Source: a virus. From it: a stretch of 21,393 bases of DNA. The number at the start of each line of letters is the position of its first letter. The stretch's first letter is position 1. This document shows, in pieces, positions 13,849 through 20,663 of this stretch. Both the position numbers and the translations under genes were made by a program. The stretch lies in the IMG/VR virus record IMGVR_UViG_3300033153_006795, positions 1-21,393 of that record; one strand, given 5' to 3'. Under the pieces are notes generated by a model. It did not search any database. It saw only the letters and a program-made list of their open reading frames with translations, and was not told the DNA's origin.

Positions 13849-15251
13849 TTTTTCTTTCCTTCTATTTCTTTAACTAATTTTTCTAATGTTTCTTTTTCAT
13901 TCAAAGATAGATCATTTACAATCATCTGTAAAAGTTGTTTTTTAATTCTCCCGACTTCTGGACTAGGTTTTAAATTTCTTATTTCCATTATATCGTTTCC
14001 ATTTATTTTTAAATCTGAGAATTTATTTGGAGGTTTTTCGTTTAAAACATTCTTAAAAATAGTCATTATCAATTTCTTTTGAAAAAATGTATAATTATTT
14101 TTACTTATATTTGCAATTCTATCAGCTATCATAAGTCTTACTAAATCTTTATAATTTACATCTTTATCATTAATTTTTTTAAGAAATCTTCTTACAATTC
14201 TATTTCTTCTGTTATATCGTTTTTCAGATATAATTTTAGTTCTTCTAGATTTCTTTAAAGGTTTTGCTAAAGTTTGATATGGAATTCTCATATGAAAATA
14301 TATTAGATTTTTAATATAATCAATTTCATAGTTAGAAAATGTTAAATTTTTCAGTTCATCTTCTACTACTTTTGCACCAGTTTTTTCATGACCTAAAAAT
14401 TTTAATTGACCATCTTTATTTATATCTGCTGATATTGGTTTTCCTACATCATGTAAATACCCAGTTAGTTTTAATAGTGGATATTTTGTTGTAATATTAT
14501 CACCACAAATTAAACTATGATCAATTATACTTTCAATATGATATTTTCCATGTCCATTTTTAAAATTATAACAAGTTTCAAGAGATGGAAAAATATATTG
14601 AAGACAATTAATTTCATAAAGACAATTAAAAAATAAAGAAGCTTTTTGAATTTTCATAGATTTTAAAACTTCTAAACGAATGCGCTCTGGATTTACATAA
14701 TTTAATACATAATCAGAATAGTTTTTCATTTCATCTTTTGTATTTTTATCAAATTTTCCATCTATTAAAGCTAAAAATCTACATGCTCGAATAATTCGAT
14801 TTGGATCTTCATATATTCTTTTAAACGGATCTCCAGTAAATCGAATTATTTTATCTTTTAAATCTTTAACTCCATTAAATGGATCTACAATTTTCTCTGA
14901 AAATGGATCTAAAGCAATTGAATTTATAGTCAAATCTCTTCTAGATAAATCTTCTTCAATAGTATTTGCAAATTTAATTTCAGTATTTTTATCACTTAGA
15001 CCAAATGATTTATCTATTCTATATGTTGCTACTTCAATATTATCTACTATAACAACACCAAAGTTTTTTCCAACTAATTTTACATTTTGTTCTTGAAATA
15101 AATCAATAATTTCATCTGGTTTCGCTGATGTTACAATATCAATGTCGGAGGATTTATCAAAACCCATTAATTGATCTCGAACAAATCCTCCGACAATGAA
15201 TACTTCAAAACCAGACTTCGATAATTTTTCAATTATTTGTTTTGAAGTCAT
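13845..15251 (-). CDS. CCA-adding-type tRNA nucleotidyltransferase with HD domain
   Basis: A 468-residue class II nucleotidyltransferase. The head domain has GGFVRDQLMG (21-30) and D36-I-D38, the metal-binding pair. RRDLTINSIALDP near 105 and YEDPNRIIRACRF near 148 are the ribose- and nucleotide-binding motifs of the tRNA nucleotidyltransferase/poly(A) polymerase family. LHDVGKP (H267-D268) marks an HD phosphohydrolase domain, as in bacterial CCA enzymes able to remove 2',3'-cyclic phosphates. A Lys/Arg-rich stretch (KRYNRRNRIVRRFLKK, about 343) could bind RNA. It probably builds or repairs tRNA 3' CCA ends; poly(A) polymerase activity cannot be excluded. It stops with TGA overlapping the next start. 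In a phage it could counter tRNA-cleaving host defences or finish phage tRNAs. Confidence 0.9.
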   Translation of the reverse strand: MTSKQIIEKLSKSGFEVFIVGGFVRDQLMGFDKSSDIDIVTSAKPDEIIDLFQEQNVKLVGKNFGVVIVDNIEVATYRIDKSFGLSDKNTEIKFANTIEEDLSRRDLTINSIALDPFSEKIVDPFNGVKDLKDKIIRFTGDPFKRIYEDPNRIIRACRFLALIDGKFDKNTKDEMKNYSDYVLNYVNPERIRLEVLKSMKIQKASLFFNCLYEINCLQYIFPSLETCYNFKNGHGKYHIESIIDHSLICGDNITTKYPLLKLTGYLHDVGKPISADINKDGQLKFLGHEKTGAKVVEDELKNLTFSNYEIDYIKNLIYFHMRIPYQTLAKPLKKSRRTKIISEKRYNRRNRIVRRFLKKINDKDVNYKDLVRLMIADRIANISKNNYTFFQKKLIMTIFKNVLNEKPPNKFSDLKINGNDIMEIRNLKPSPEVGRIKKQLLQMIVNDLSLNEKETLEKLVKEIEGKKK

Positions 15252-15262
15252 ATTAAATATCC

Positions 15263-15580
15263 TTAATGAATTATTACTCTATGATTGTCTTTCCATAAAT
15301 ATGGTTCCTCCGGAGCATCAAATGCTTTACACCATTCTTCTTCACTAAAGGACTGTATTGATCCAAATTGATTACATTTAATACATTTAACTAAAATCTC
15401 TATTGTAAATAATGAAGCAGAATATACAAACCATTCATGTTCACAACTTGGATTTAATAAAAGATCTCGAATGTCAAGAAGAACTTCTAATATTAATTTT
15501 TGAATTAATATTTTGTTATTATCTCCTGATCCACCAGAATATATTTTTTCTCTTTCTTCTATTTCTTTTCTAGTTCTCAT
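15263..15580 (-). CDS. Small protein with conserved N-terminal helix and Cys pairs
   Basis: A 105-residue protein. Residues 1-45 (MRTRKEIEEREKI, then LILEVLLDIRDLLLNPS) resemble the N-terminus of the gene at 16309 (MKTKRELIENQN, then VLLEVLIDIRDVLLDIN), so the two share an N-terminal helical module with different C-terminal parts. Here the second part holds CEHEWFVY and VKCIKCNQFG, a possible zinc site, then EEEWCKAFDAPEEPYLW. Weak Shine-Dalgarno AGAGGA precedes ATG, seven bases after the upstream stop. Function unknown. Confidence 0.6.
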   Translation of the reverse strand: MRTRKEIEEREKIYSGGSGDNNKILIQKLILEVLLDIRDLLLNPSCEHEWFVYSASLFTIEILVKCIKCNQFGSIQSFSEEEWCKAFDAPEEPYLWKDNHRVIIH

Positions 15581-15586
15581 TATAAC

Positions 15587-15799
15587 TTATCCTCTTATTT
15601 TTTCAAGTGAGGTTTTTACAATATGTCTTTTATATACAGTTCTCAAATTATTATTACGTATCTTTGGAGGTTTCAATTGCTCTAACTTAAATTTCACTTC
15701 TTTATCAGAAAGATTTTCCAATTCATTAGTCTCAATTTCTTTAACTTCTGTATTCCAAAATCTTTTTCCATTCCCATTCATAAAAGAAAAACAATCCAT
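15587..15799 (-). CDS. Small hypothetical protein, 70 residues
   Basis: AAGGAG lies seven bases before ATG 15799, and the reading frame fits the tight spacing of the cluster (six bases to the next start). The protein is basic, without membrane segments: MDCFSFMNGNGKRFWNTEVK, an acidic helix (NELENLSDKEVKFKLEQL), and a basic end (RTVYKRHIVKTSLEKIRG). No family is recognised. It is the first gene after the terminator at 15841-15891, so a promoter for the genes from here downwards may lie in 15800-15840, but I cannot identify one. Confidence 0.55.
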   Translation of the reverse strand: MDCFSFMNGNGKRFWNTEVKEIETNELENLSDKEVKFKLEQLKPPKIRNNNLRTVYKRHIVKTSLEKIRG

Positions 15800-15840
15800 T
15801 TCAAGCTCCTTATTTTCTATAAAAAGTTATTTATAAAATA

Positions 15841-15891
15841 AATGTTATCACTCAACTTATATAATCTAAAATTAAGTTGAGTGATAACATT
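15841..15891 (-). terminator. Strong hairpin, probable terminator
   Basis: AATGTTATCACTCAACTTA (15841-15859) pairs perfectly over 19 bases with 15873-15891, with a 13-base loop. On the minus strand an A/T-rich tail follows (TATTTTATAAAT). It lies 20 bases after the stop of the leftward gene at 15911 and would end or attenuate that transcript. Confidence 0.65.
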
Positions 15892-15910
15892 AGAAAAAAG
15901 TTTGTTACAT

Positions 15911-16276
15911 TTATTTTGTTTGAAATTCCACAAGTTCACCAATTGCTGAATTTTTTAGTAAACGAGTTACAGCTATTGCTTGGTTATTCTGAAGACTGAC
16001 TTTAAATTTTTTGCTCCGGAATTCAGGAACAAAGATTTTTAATCCATTACCACATCTTGTAAATGGATTACACCATCCTACAAAATCAATAATTCCTGAA
16101 AGAACTCTTCCATTTTCTCTTCTATCACCATCATTGATTAGATTAATAAATGTAAAAAACTCTCTTCTTTCTGTATGCCAAAACATTACAATAGGATTGA
16201 TGTTTACATTTTCATTGGAGAGATTTCTCCAAATGTACGGAAATACAATATCCCCAACTTTTAACATGTTTTTCAT
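15911..16276 (-). CDS. Hypothetical protein, 121 residues
   Basis: AAAGGAG precedes ATG 16276 by nine bases. The protein is beta-rich and soluble: VGDIVFPYIWRNLSN, NPIVMFWHTERREFFTFINL, a loop with WCNPFTRCGNGLKIFV, then SLQNNQAIAVTRLLKNSAIG. Strand-turn-strand character with two Cys could indicate a small barrel, but no family is recognised. It ends at the strong hairpin 15841-15891 and is therefore the last gene of the short upstream unit that begins at 16590. Confidence 0.6.
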   Translation of the reverse strand: MKNMLKVGDIVFPYIWRNLSNENVNINPIVMFWHTERREFFTFINLINDGDRRENGRVLSGIIDFVGWCNPFTRCGNGLKIFVPEFRSKKFKVSLQNNQAIAVTRLLKNSAIGELVEFQTK

Positions 16277-16308
16277 TTTTTCTTCTCCTTTTGATTTATT
16301 TTTATATA

Positions 16309-16590
16309 TTATTTAATAATTCCTAATTCTTTACAATAAGCTTTGGCTTCTTTAAGACCAGTTCCAGTCAGCTCTCTGTACTTTTTTATTGCTTCAATTG
16401 GAGAACCAGTAATACAAAATTGATATGTTACTTTTTCCTTAATTTTTTCTTCAGTTATTTCATGTTTAGAAAGGTTTTGATTAATATCAAGTAATACATC
16501 TCTTATATCAATTAATACTTCTAACAGAACTATAGGATTATTAAGATTAATTTGGTTCTGATTTTCAATAAGTTCTCTTTTAGTTTTCAT
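16309..16590 (-). CDS. Small protein with ribosomal L7/L12 C-terminal-like segment
   Basis: A 93-residue protein with AAAGGAG before ATG 16590. The N-terminal helix (about 1-36) is shared with the gene at 15263. After a polar linker the C-terminal part, about residues 55-93, reads YQFCITGSPIEAIKKYRELT then GTGLKEAKAYCKEL. The pattern I-K-x2-R-x2-T-G-x-GLKEAK is the hallmark of the L7/L12 C-terminal domain, the part that recruits translation factors to the ribosome. Only about half of that domain is present, so ribosome binding is a guess. It is the first gene of the leftward cluster. Confidence 0.65.
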   Translation of the reverse strand: MKTKRELIENQNQINLNNPIVLLEVLIDIRDVLLDINQNLSKHEITEEKIKEKVTYQFCITGSPIEAIKKYRELTGTGLKEAKAYCKELGIIK

Positions 16591-16593
16591 TAT

Positions 16594-16700
16594 TTATTCT
16601 CCTTTATTTATATTTGGTTTTTCATGTATTTCTAATGGATATCCTACATCACCTCTTGAAATATGTATCTACATTCATCATATAATATCTTCCCTTTCAT
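16594..16700 (-). pseudogene. Possible small gene remnant
   Basis: Between the first leftward gene and the divergent promoter region, ATG 16700 opens MKGKILYDECRYI. A one-base shift then gives ISRGDVGYPLEIHEKPNINK up to a TAA just before the next start. There is no clear Shine-Dalgarno. The protein-like second half suggests a broken small gene, but the region is short and chance cannot be excluded. Confidence 0.25.
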
Positions 16701-16730
16701 TTAATAGTTTTTAAAACAAACATATTTCCT

Positions 16731-16753
16731 TAATTATTTATATATATAGAAGA
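16731..16753 (-). promoter_or_regulatory. AT-rich promoter-like box for the leftward cluster
   Basis: On the minus strand this reads TCTTCTATATATATAAATAA then TTA, close to the boxes at 5396 and 5937 and to 1-21. It would transcribe leftwards into the gene at 16590 with a leader of about 140 bases. With the box at 16789 it forms a divergent promoter region, the same arrangement as at 1-62. Confidence 0.4.
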
Positions 16754-16788
16754 TTGTTACTAAAAATATCTAATATCTGATCAAAACT

Positions 16789-16803
16789 AGAACAAAATAT
16801 AAA
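16789..16803 (+). promoter_or_regulatory. AGAACAAAATATAAA box before the HAD/tube operon
   Basis: Identical over 15 bases to 48-62 and placed 18 bases before ATG 16822. The genes from 16822 to the window end are tightly packed with no other such box, so this is the best candidate promoter for the HAD, HNH, tube, endonuclease and structural gene unit. Confidence 0.5.
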
Positions 16804-16821
16804 ACTATAATAGGAAGTATT

Positions 16822-17298
16822 ATGAATCTAAAAAACTACTTAGAAACAATACAAAATGATGAATCCATATTTCCTATGGATTCGTATCATAAAGATAAAA
16901 AAATATTTCGAGTAGTTTATCCCGAATCTGAGAATTTATCTGAAAAAGATAGAATTATGATAGATTTCGATAAAGTTATTCACTCTTATGATGAAGGTTT
17001 TAAAGATGGAAGTATTTACGGAAAAGTAATAAGTGGAGCAAAAGAAGCTATTGATAAATTAAAAGATATGGGTTTCGAAATAGTTATCTTTACTACTAGA
17101 GCTTCAGATTTTGAAAATGATGGTAAAAATCAAAAAGAAGATGTTAAAAAATGGTTACAAAAAAATAATATTTATTTTGATAATATAACTGCTGAAAAGT
17201 TAGGAGCAGTTGCTTATATTGATGATAAAGCTGTGAGATTTGAAAATTGGAAACAAGTAATGAAAATAATTGGAGATTTGATGAATAGTGGAATGTAG
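16822..17298 (+). CDS. HAD-like phosphatase
   Basis: A 158-residue protein with AGGAAGT before ATG. Motif I is IMIDFDKVIHSY (about 46-57), with the D-x-D in which the first Asp is normally the phosphorylated nucleophile. GAKEAIDKLKDMGFEIVIFTTR (about 74-95) contains motif II (Thr near 93). Motif III/IV is AVAYIDDKAVRFENW near 133-147. The DFDxVIHSY form is common among small phage and bacterial HAD proteins, usually with Gly where this one has Lys. Likely a phosphohydrolase on a small metabolite or a nucleic-acid end; the substrate is unknown. It ends with TAG overlapping the HNH start by 11 bases. Confidence 0.8.
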   Translation: MNLKNYLETIQNDESIFPMDSYHKDKKIFRVVYPESENLSEKDRIMIDFDKVIHSYDEGFKDGSIYGKVISGAKEAIDKLKDMGFEIVIFTTRASDFENDGKNQKEDVKKWLQKNNIYFDNITAEKLGAVAYIDDKAVRFENWKQVMKIIGDLMNSGM

Positions 17299-18169
17299 TT
17301 ATGGTTGTGGAAGAGAAGCGAAATATTTTTTAAAAAATGGAAACCCTTGTTGTTCAGAAAGGTTTCAACTTTGTCCAGAACCTATAAGAAAAAGTGCAAA
17401 CACTAGAATCGGACAAAAGAGAAGTAAAGAAACTAAAAAATTATTATCTGAGATACATAAGGGACATAAATCAAATAAAAAAGGGAAAACATATATTGAA
17501 TTATATGGAAAAGAAAAAGCGGATAAAATTAAAAAGAAAATGAGTATCAATAGTAAGGTTTCTATAGAACAAATACAAAAGAGATATCCCTTCTTTTCTA
17601 GAATTGAAGAGATGAGATATAATCCAAATAAGACCAAAGAAATTCAAGTACATTGTAAAAACCATAATTGTCCTAATTCAAAAGAACAAGGTGGTTGGTT
17701 TACTCCAACATATAATCAATTATCTGAGAGAATTAGACAATTAGAAAATGATTGGGGAAATTGTTCTTCTTATTTCTATTGTTCAAAAGAATGTAAAAAT
17801 ATTTGTCCTCTTTATGGTAAAACTGTAAATCAACTTCTTAAAGAATATGAAATAAATGATGATAATTTAGAAATATATACTTCAGAAGAATATCAAATAT
17901 TTAGACAAGAAGTGTTAAAACGAGATGATTACAAATGTATTTATTGTGGAGAAAAAGCAGAACATGTTCATCATATTCGTCCGCAAAAACTAGAACCATT
18001 TTTCTCAAAAGCAGAACATGTTCATCATATTCGTCCGCAAAAACTAGAACCATTTTTCTCATTAGATCCAGATTTTGGAATTTCTGTTTGTATAAATTGT
18101 CATTTTTTATATGGACATAAAACAAATACAAATTGCTCTACAAATAACTTAGCAAAAAAAGTTTGTTAA
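17288..18169 (+). CDS. HNH homing endonuclease with internal 18-residue duplication
   Basis: A 293-residue protein. The start is GTG 17288, with GGAG 12 bases upstream inside the HAD gene; the N-terminus ECSYGCGREAKYF matches that of the gene at 10015. A Cys-rich region follows (PCCSERFQLCPEP, CKNHNCPN, YCSKECKNICP). The HNH domain begins at C217 (CIYCGEKAEHVHHIRPQ) and ends with VCINCHFLYGHK, so both Cys pairs and the last His are kept. The segment KAEHVHHIRPQKLEPFFS occurs twice in tandem, duplicating the catalytic His pair, which may distort the active site. It lies between the HAD gene and the tail tube, 18 bases before the tube start, with no intron signs, so it is free-standing. Confidence 0.8.
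   Translation: MECSYGCGREAKYFLKNGNPCCSERFQLCPEPIRKSANTRIGQKRSKETKKLLSEIHKGHKSNKKGKTYIELYGKEKADKIKKKMSINSKVSIEQIQKRYPFFSRIEEMRYNPNKTKEIQVHCKNHNCPNSKEQGGWFTPTYNQLSERIRQLENDWGNCSSYFYCSKECKNICPLYGKTVNQLLKEYEINDDNLEIYTSEEYQIFRQEVLKRDDYKCIYCGEKAEHVHHIRPQKLEPFFSKAEHVHHIRPQKLEPFFSLDPDFGISVCINCHFLYGHKTNTNCSTNNLAKKVC
17953..18060 (+). repeat. Perfect 54-base tandem duplication in the HNH domain
   Basis: 17953-18006 and 18007-18060 are identical at every base. The unit is 18 codons, so the frame is kept. The paralogue at 10828-10941 has one copy, showing that the single-copy form is ancestral and the duplication recent. Confidence 0.97.
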
Positions 18170-18187
18170 TTAGGAGGTAAATTACAA

Positions 18188-18910
18188 ATGAAGTATTCAT
18201 TTGCAGAACTAAATCAAAACATATTAACTAGAAACTTCGGTGGGACACAGGTGGGTATCTCAGATCCCTATTTAACGGGATATCATTTTATATGGTTTTC
18301 AAAAATTCCATCAAAATTAATAGATTATTTATCTGCTTCTGGTTCTGGTATTAGTGATGACAGTGAAGTAAAAAATATACTTGCTGCATCTTGTCTTTCT
18401 GTGACTCCTCCAGGAGGAACTCTCAATACAGTTGAATTTACTGGACTTGGTGGAGTTAAATGGGGCGTGCCAGGAAATGTTGATTATGGAAATACAGTTT
18501 CTATTAAATTTCTAGAATTCGATCAGACTCCAATTTATAATATTATGCATAATTGGATTAAAATGATCAGAGATTATAGAACTGGTTTGACTGAAATGGA
18601 AGATGGTGACCAGGGTGAAGGATATACAAAGAAAACTTATGCAGGATTGTTATTTTATTGGACAACTTCTCCTGATGGAAAAACAATACAAGAGTATTCT
18701 TGCTTTGATGGTGTGTATCCAACTAAAGATCCGCGAGATTTATTTACTAGTGATGTAGAAACTGTTGGAAGACTTGATTTAGAAATTGAATTTCATCTTG
18801 ATTATGCTTGGCATGAACCATGGGTTAAAACTAAGTGTCAAACGTTAGCTCAATCTTTTATGGCTGCAAAAGAAATAGTGAAAAAATATGGCGAATCTTA
18901 TTCACAATAA
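18188..18910 (+). CDS. Tail tube protein
   Basis: A 240-residue protein with AGGAGGT eight bases before ATG. Features of phage tail tube proteins: a central beta sandwich with VEFTGLGGVKWGVPGNVDYG (about 79-98), SIKFLEFDQTPIYNIMHNWI, YAGLLFYWTTSPDG, YSCFDGVYPTKDPRD, and the C-terminal VGRLDLEIEFHLDYAWHEPW. The D-G-V-Y-P-T-K-D-P and F-H-L-D-Y-x-W-H-E segments are typical of large myoviruses. Hexameric rings stack inside the sheath to form the DNA channel. It is separated from the sheath by more than 15 kb, which is unusual. Its stop is followed directly by an endonuclease gene. Confidence 0.88.
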   Translation: MKYSFAELNQNILTRNFGGTQVGISDPYLTGYHFIWFSKIPSKLIDYLSASGSGISDDSEVKNILAASCLSVTPPGGTLNTVEFTGLGGVKWGVPGNVDYGNTVSIKFLEFDQTPIYNIMHNWIKMIRDYRTGLTEMEDGDQGEGYTKKTYAGLLFYWTTSPDGKTIQEYSCFDGVYPTKDPRDLFTSDVETVGRLDLEIEFHLDYAWHEPWVKTKCQTLAQSFMAAKEIVKKYGESYSQ

Positions 18911-18926
18911 AAGGATAAAATACATA

Positions 18927-20663
18927 ATGAAATGTCAATTTAAAGATTGTGAAAAAACATTAAAAAATTTGAATGGTTTAGCAAAACATATTAAAATTCA
19001 TAATATATCTCTTAAAGAATATTATGATATGTTTATGAAAAAAGAAGAAGATTGTATATGTAAAGAATGTGGTTCTCCAACAACATTTATAGATTTAAGA
19101 CAAGGTTACAGAAAATATTGTCATAATCCATGTCCAACAAATAAAGAACTTGGTAAAGTATGGAAAGATTCTATAAAAAAGATACATGGAGTAGATAACG
19201 TTTCTAAACTAAAATATATAAAAGAAAAGAAAAAAGAGACATTTCAAAAGAATTATGGTTCTGACAACATTTTTGCCACAGAAGAGTTTAAAAGAAAAAA
19301 CAAAAAAGAACTAAAAGAAAAATATGGTGTAGAATATGCATCTCAAGTAGATTTTGTAAAAAAGAAAAGACAGCAAACTTTTAATGAAAAATTTAATGGT
19401 CATCCAATGAAATGTGAAGAAATTAAAGAAAAAGTAAAAAATGTATTTATAGAAAAATATGGAGTTGATAATCCACTGAAATGTGAAGAAGTAAAAAATA
19501 AAATGAAGAATACATGTTTAGATAAATATGGTGTAGATCATGTATCAAAATGTAAAGAAATTAAAAATAAAGCAAAAGAAACAAATATTAATAAATTCAT
19601 TAAAAATAAATTATATACAATTCTAAATTATTTAGAACTTGAATTAATTGGTACTTATAAATCTGCTCATAACCGATATACTTGGAAATGTTTAGAATGT
19701 AATCGTGAATTTCAACAGACATGGAACGCTATTCAACAAGGTTGTCTTTGTCCAAAATGTTCTTATAAAGTAAAAAATAAATCCAAACTAGAAAACGAAT
19801 TATATCGATTTATAAATGATTTATTATTAAATGAAGAAATAGTAAAAAACTCTAGATCTATAATTCCTCCTCAAGAATTAGATATTTTTATACCAAACAG
19901 AAAAATTGCTATTGAATTTAATGGACTTTATTGGCACTCAGAAGAAATATTAGAAGATAAAAATTATCATTTAAATAAAACTAAAAACTGTAATGAAAAA
20001 GGAATTCAACTTATTCATATATTTGAAGATGAATGGTTATTTAAAAAAGATATTGTAAAAAATCGTTTAAAACAAATTCTAGATGTTAATAATGTTGAAA
20101 GAATTCATGGAAGAGATTGTATAATTAAAGAAATAGACAGCAAAATAAAAAGTAATTTTTTAGAAAAATATCATATACAAGGAAGTGATAATTCTGTTAT
20201 AAAATTAGGAGCATTTTATAATAATCAATTAGTTTCAGTTATGACTTTTTCTCACGGGAATATTGCTAAAGGAAGTAAATCAGAAGAAGATGTTTGGGAA
20301 TTAAATAGATTTTGTTCAAACTATAAGTATCATATTCCAGGAATTGCTGGAAAATTATTAAGTTATTTCAAAAAGAATTATCAATGGAAAGAAATTTTTT
20401 CTTATGCAGATCGAAGATGGTCTAATGGTAATTTATACTATAAATTAGGTTTTAAACTAGAACATATTACTAAACCTAACTATTGGTACATACAAGGATA
20501 TGATAGAATACATAGATTTAATTTAAGAAAAAAACCAGATGAACCAAAAGATATTCCAGAGTGGAGTTTAAGAAGTAAAGAAGGATATACCAGAATTTGG
20601 GATTGTGGTAATTTAAAATTTATATACAAAAAACAGGAGGTAAATAATAATGTTATTATATGA
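18927..20663 (+). CDS. Free-standing Vsr-like (EDxHD) homing endonuclease with DNA-binding repeats
   Basis: A 578-residue homologue of the gene at 2971. ATG 18927 follows AAAAGGA by 12 bases; an in-frame ATG at 18888 lies within the tube gene and has no ribosome binding site. It opens with a C-x4-C-x12-H-x3-H zinc finger (residues 3-25). At about 87-223 are five or so repeats of about 26 residues of the form KYGVDNPLKCEEVKNKMKNT, probably DNA-reading modules. The nuclease core has E317/D319 (ELDIFIP), E330 (IEFNG, with Asn where the relative has Asp), H337 (YWHSE) and FEDEW. The GNAT-like domain and DEPKDIPEW tail follow. The 3' end overlaps the next gene by 14 bases, so its last codons (VNNNVII) are borrowed from that gene's leader. 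Confidence 0.85.
   Translation: MKCQFKDCEKTLKNLNGLAKHIKIHNISLKEYYDMFMKKEEDCICKECGSPTTFIDLRQGYRKYCHNPCPTNKELGKVWKDSIKKIHGVDNVSKLKYIKEKKKETFQKNYGSDNIFATEEFKRKNKKELKEKYGVEYASQVDFVKKKRQQTFNEKFNGHPMKCEEIKEKVKNVFIEKYGVDNPLKCEEVKNKMKNTCLDKYGVDHVSKCKEIKNKAKETNINKFIKNKLYTILNYLELELIGTYKSAHNRYTWKCLECNREFQQTWNAIQQGCLCPKCSYKVKNKSKLENELYRFINDLLLNEEIVKNSRSIIPPQELDIFIPNRKIAIEFNGLYWHSEEILEDKNYHLNKTKNCNEKGIQLIHIFEDEWLFKKDIVKNRLKQILDVNNVERIHGRDCIIKEIDSKIKSNFLEKYHIQGSDNSVIKLGAFYNNQLVSVMTFSHGNIAKGSKSEEDVWELNRFCSNYKYHIPGIAGKLLSYFKKNYQWKEIFSYADRRWSNGNLYYKLGFKLEHITKPNYWYIQGYDRIHRFNLRKKPDEPKDIPEWSLRSKEGYTRIWDCGNLKFIYKKQEVNNNVII

Noticed and set aside
17901-18131. Leftward open frames mirroring both HNH regions.
   Set aside because: They are antisense shadows of the HNH coding sequence, lack ribosome binding sites and carry the same duplication passively.
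18888-18926. Start of the second Vsr-like endonuclease at ATG 18888.
   Set aside because: It lies inside the tube gene without a Shine-Dalgarno. ATG 18927 has AAAAGGA and gives an N-terminal zinc finger like that of homologous modules.
2902-20663. Group I introns or inteins carrying the endonucleases.
   Set aside because: The sheath and tube genes are complete and uninterrupted, and the endonucleases have their own starts and stops between genes, so they are free-standing.
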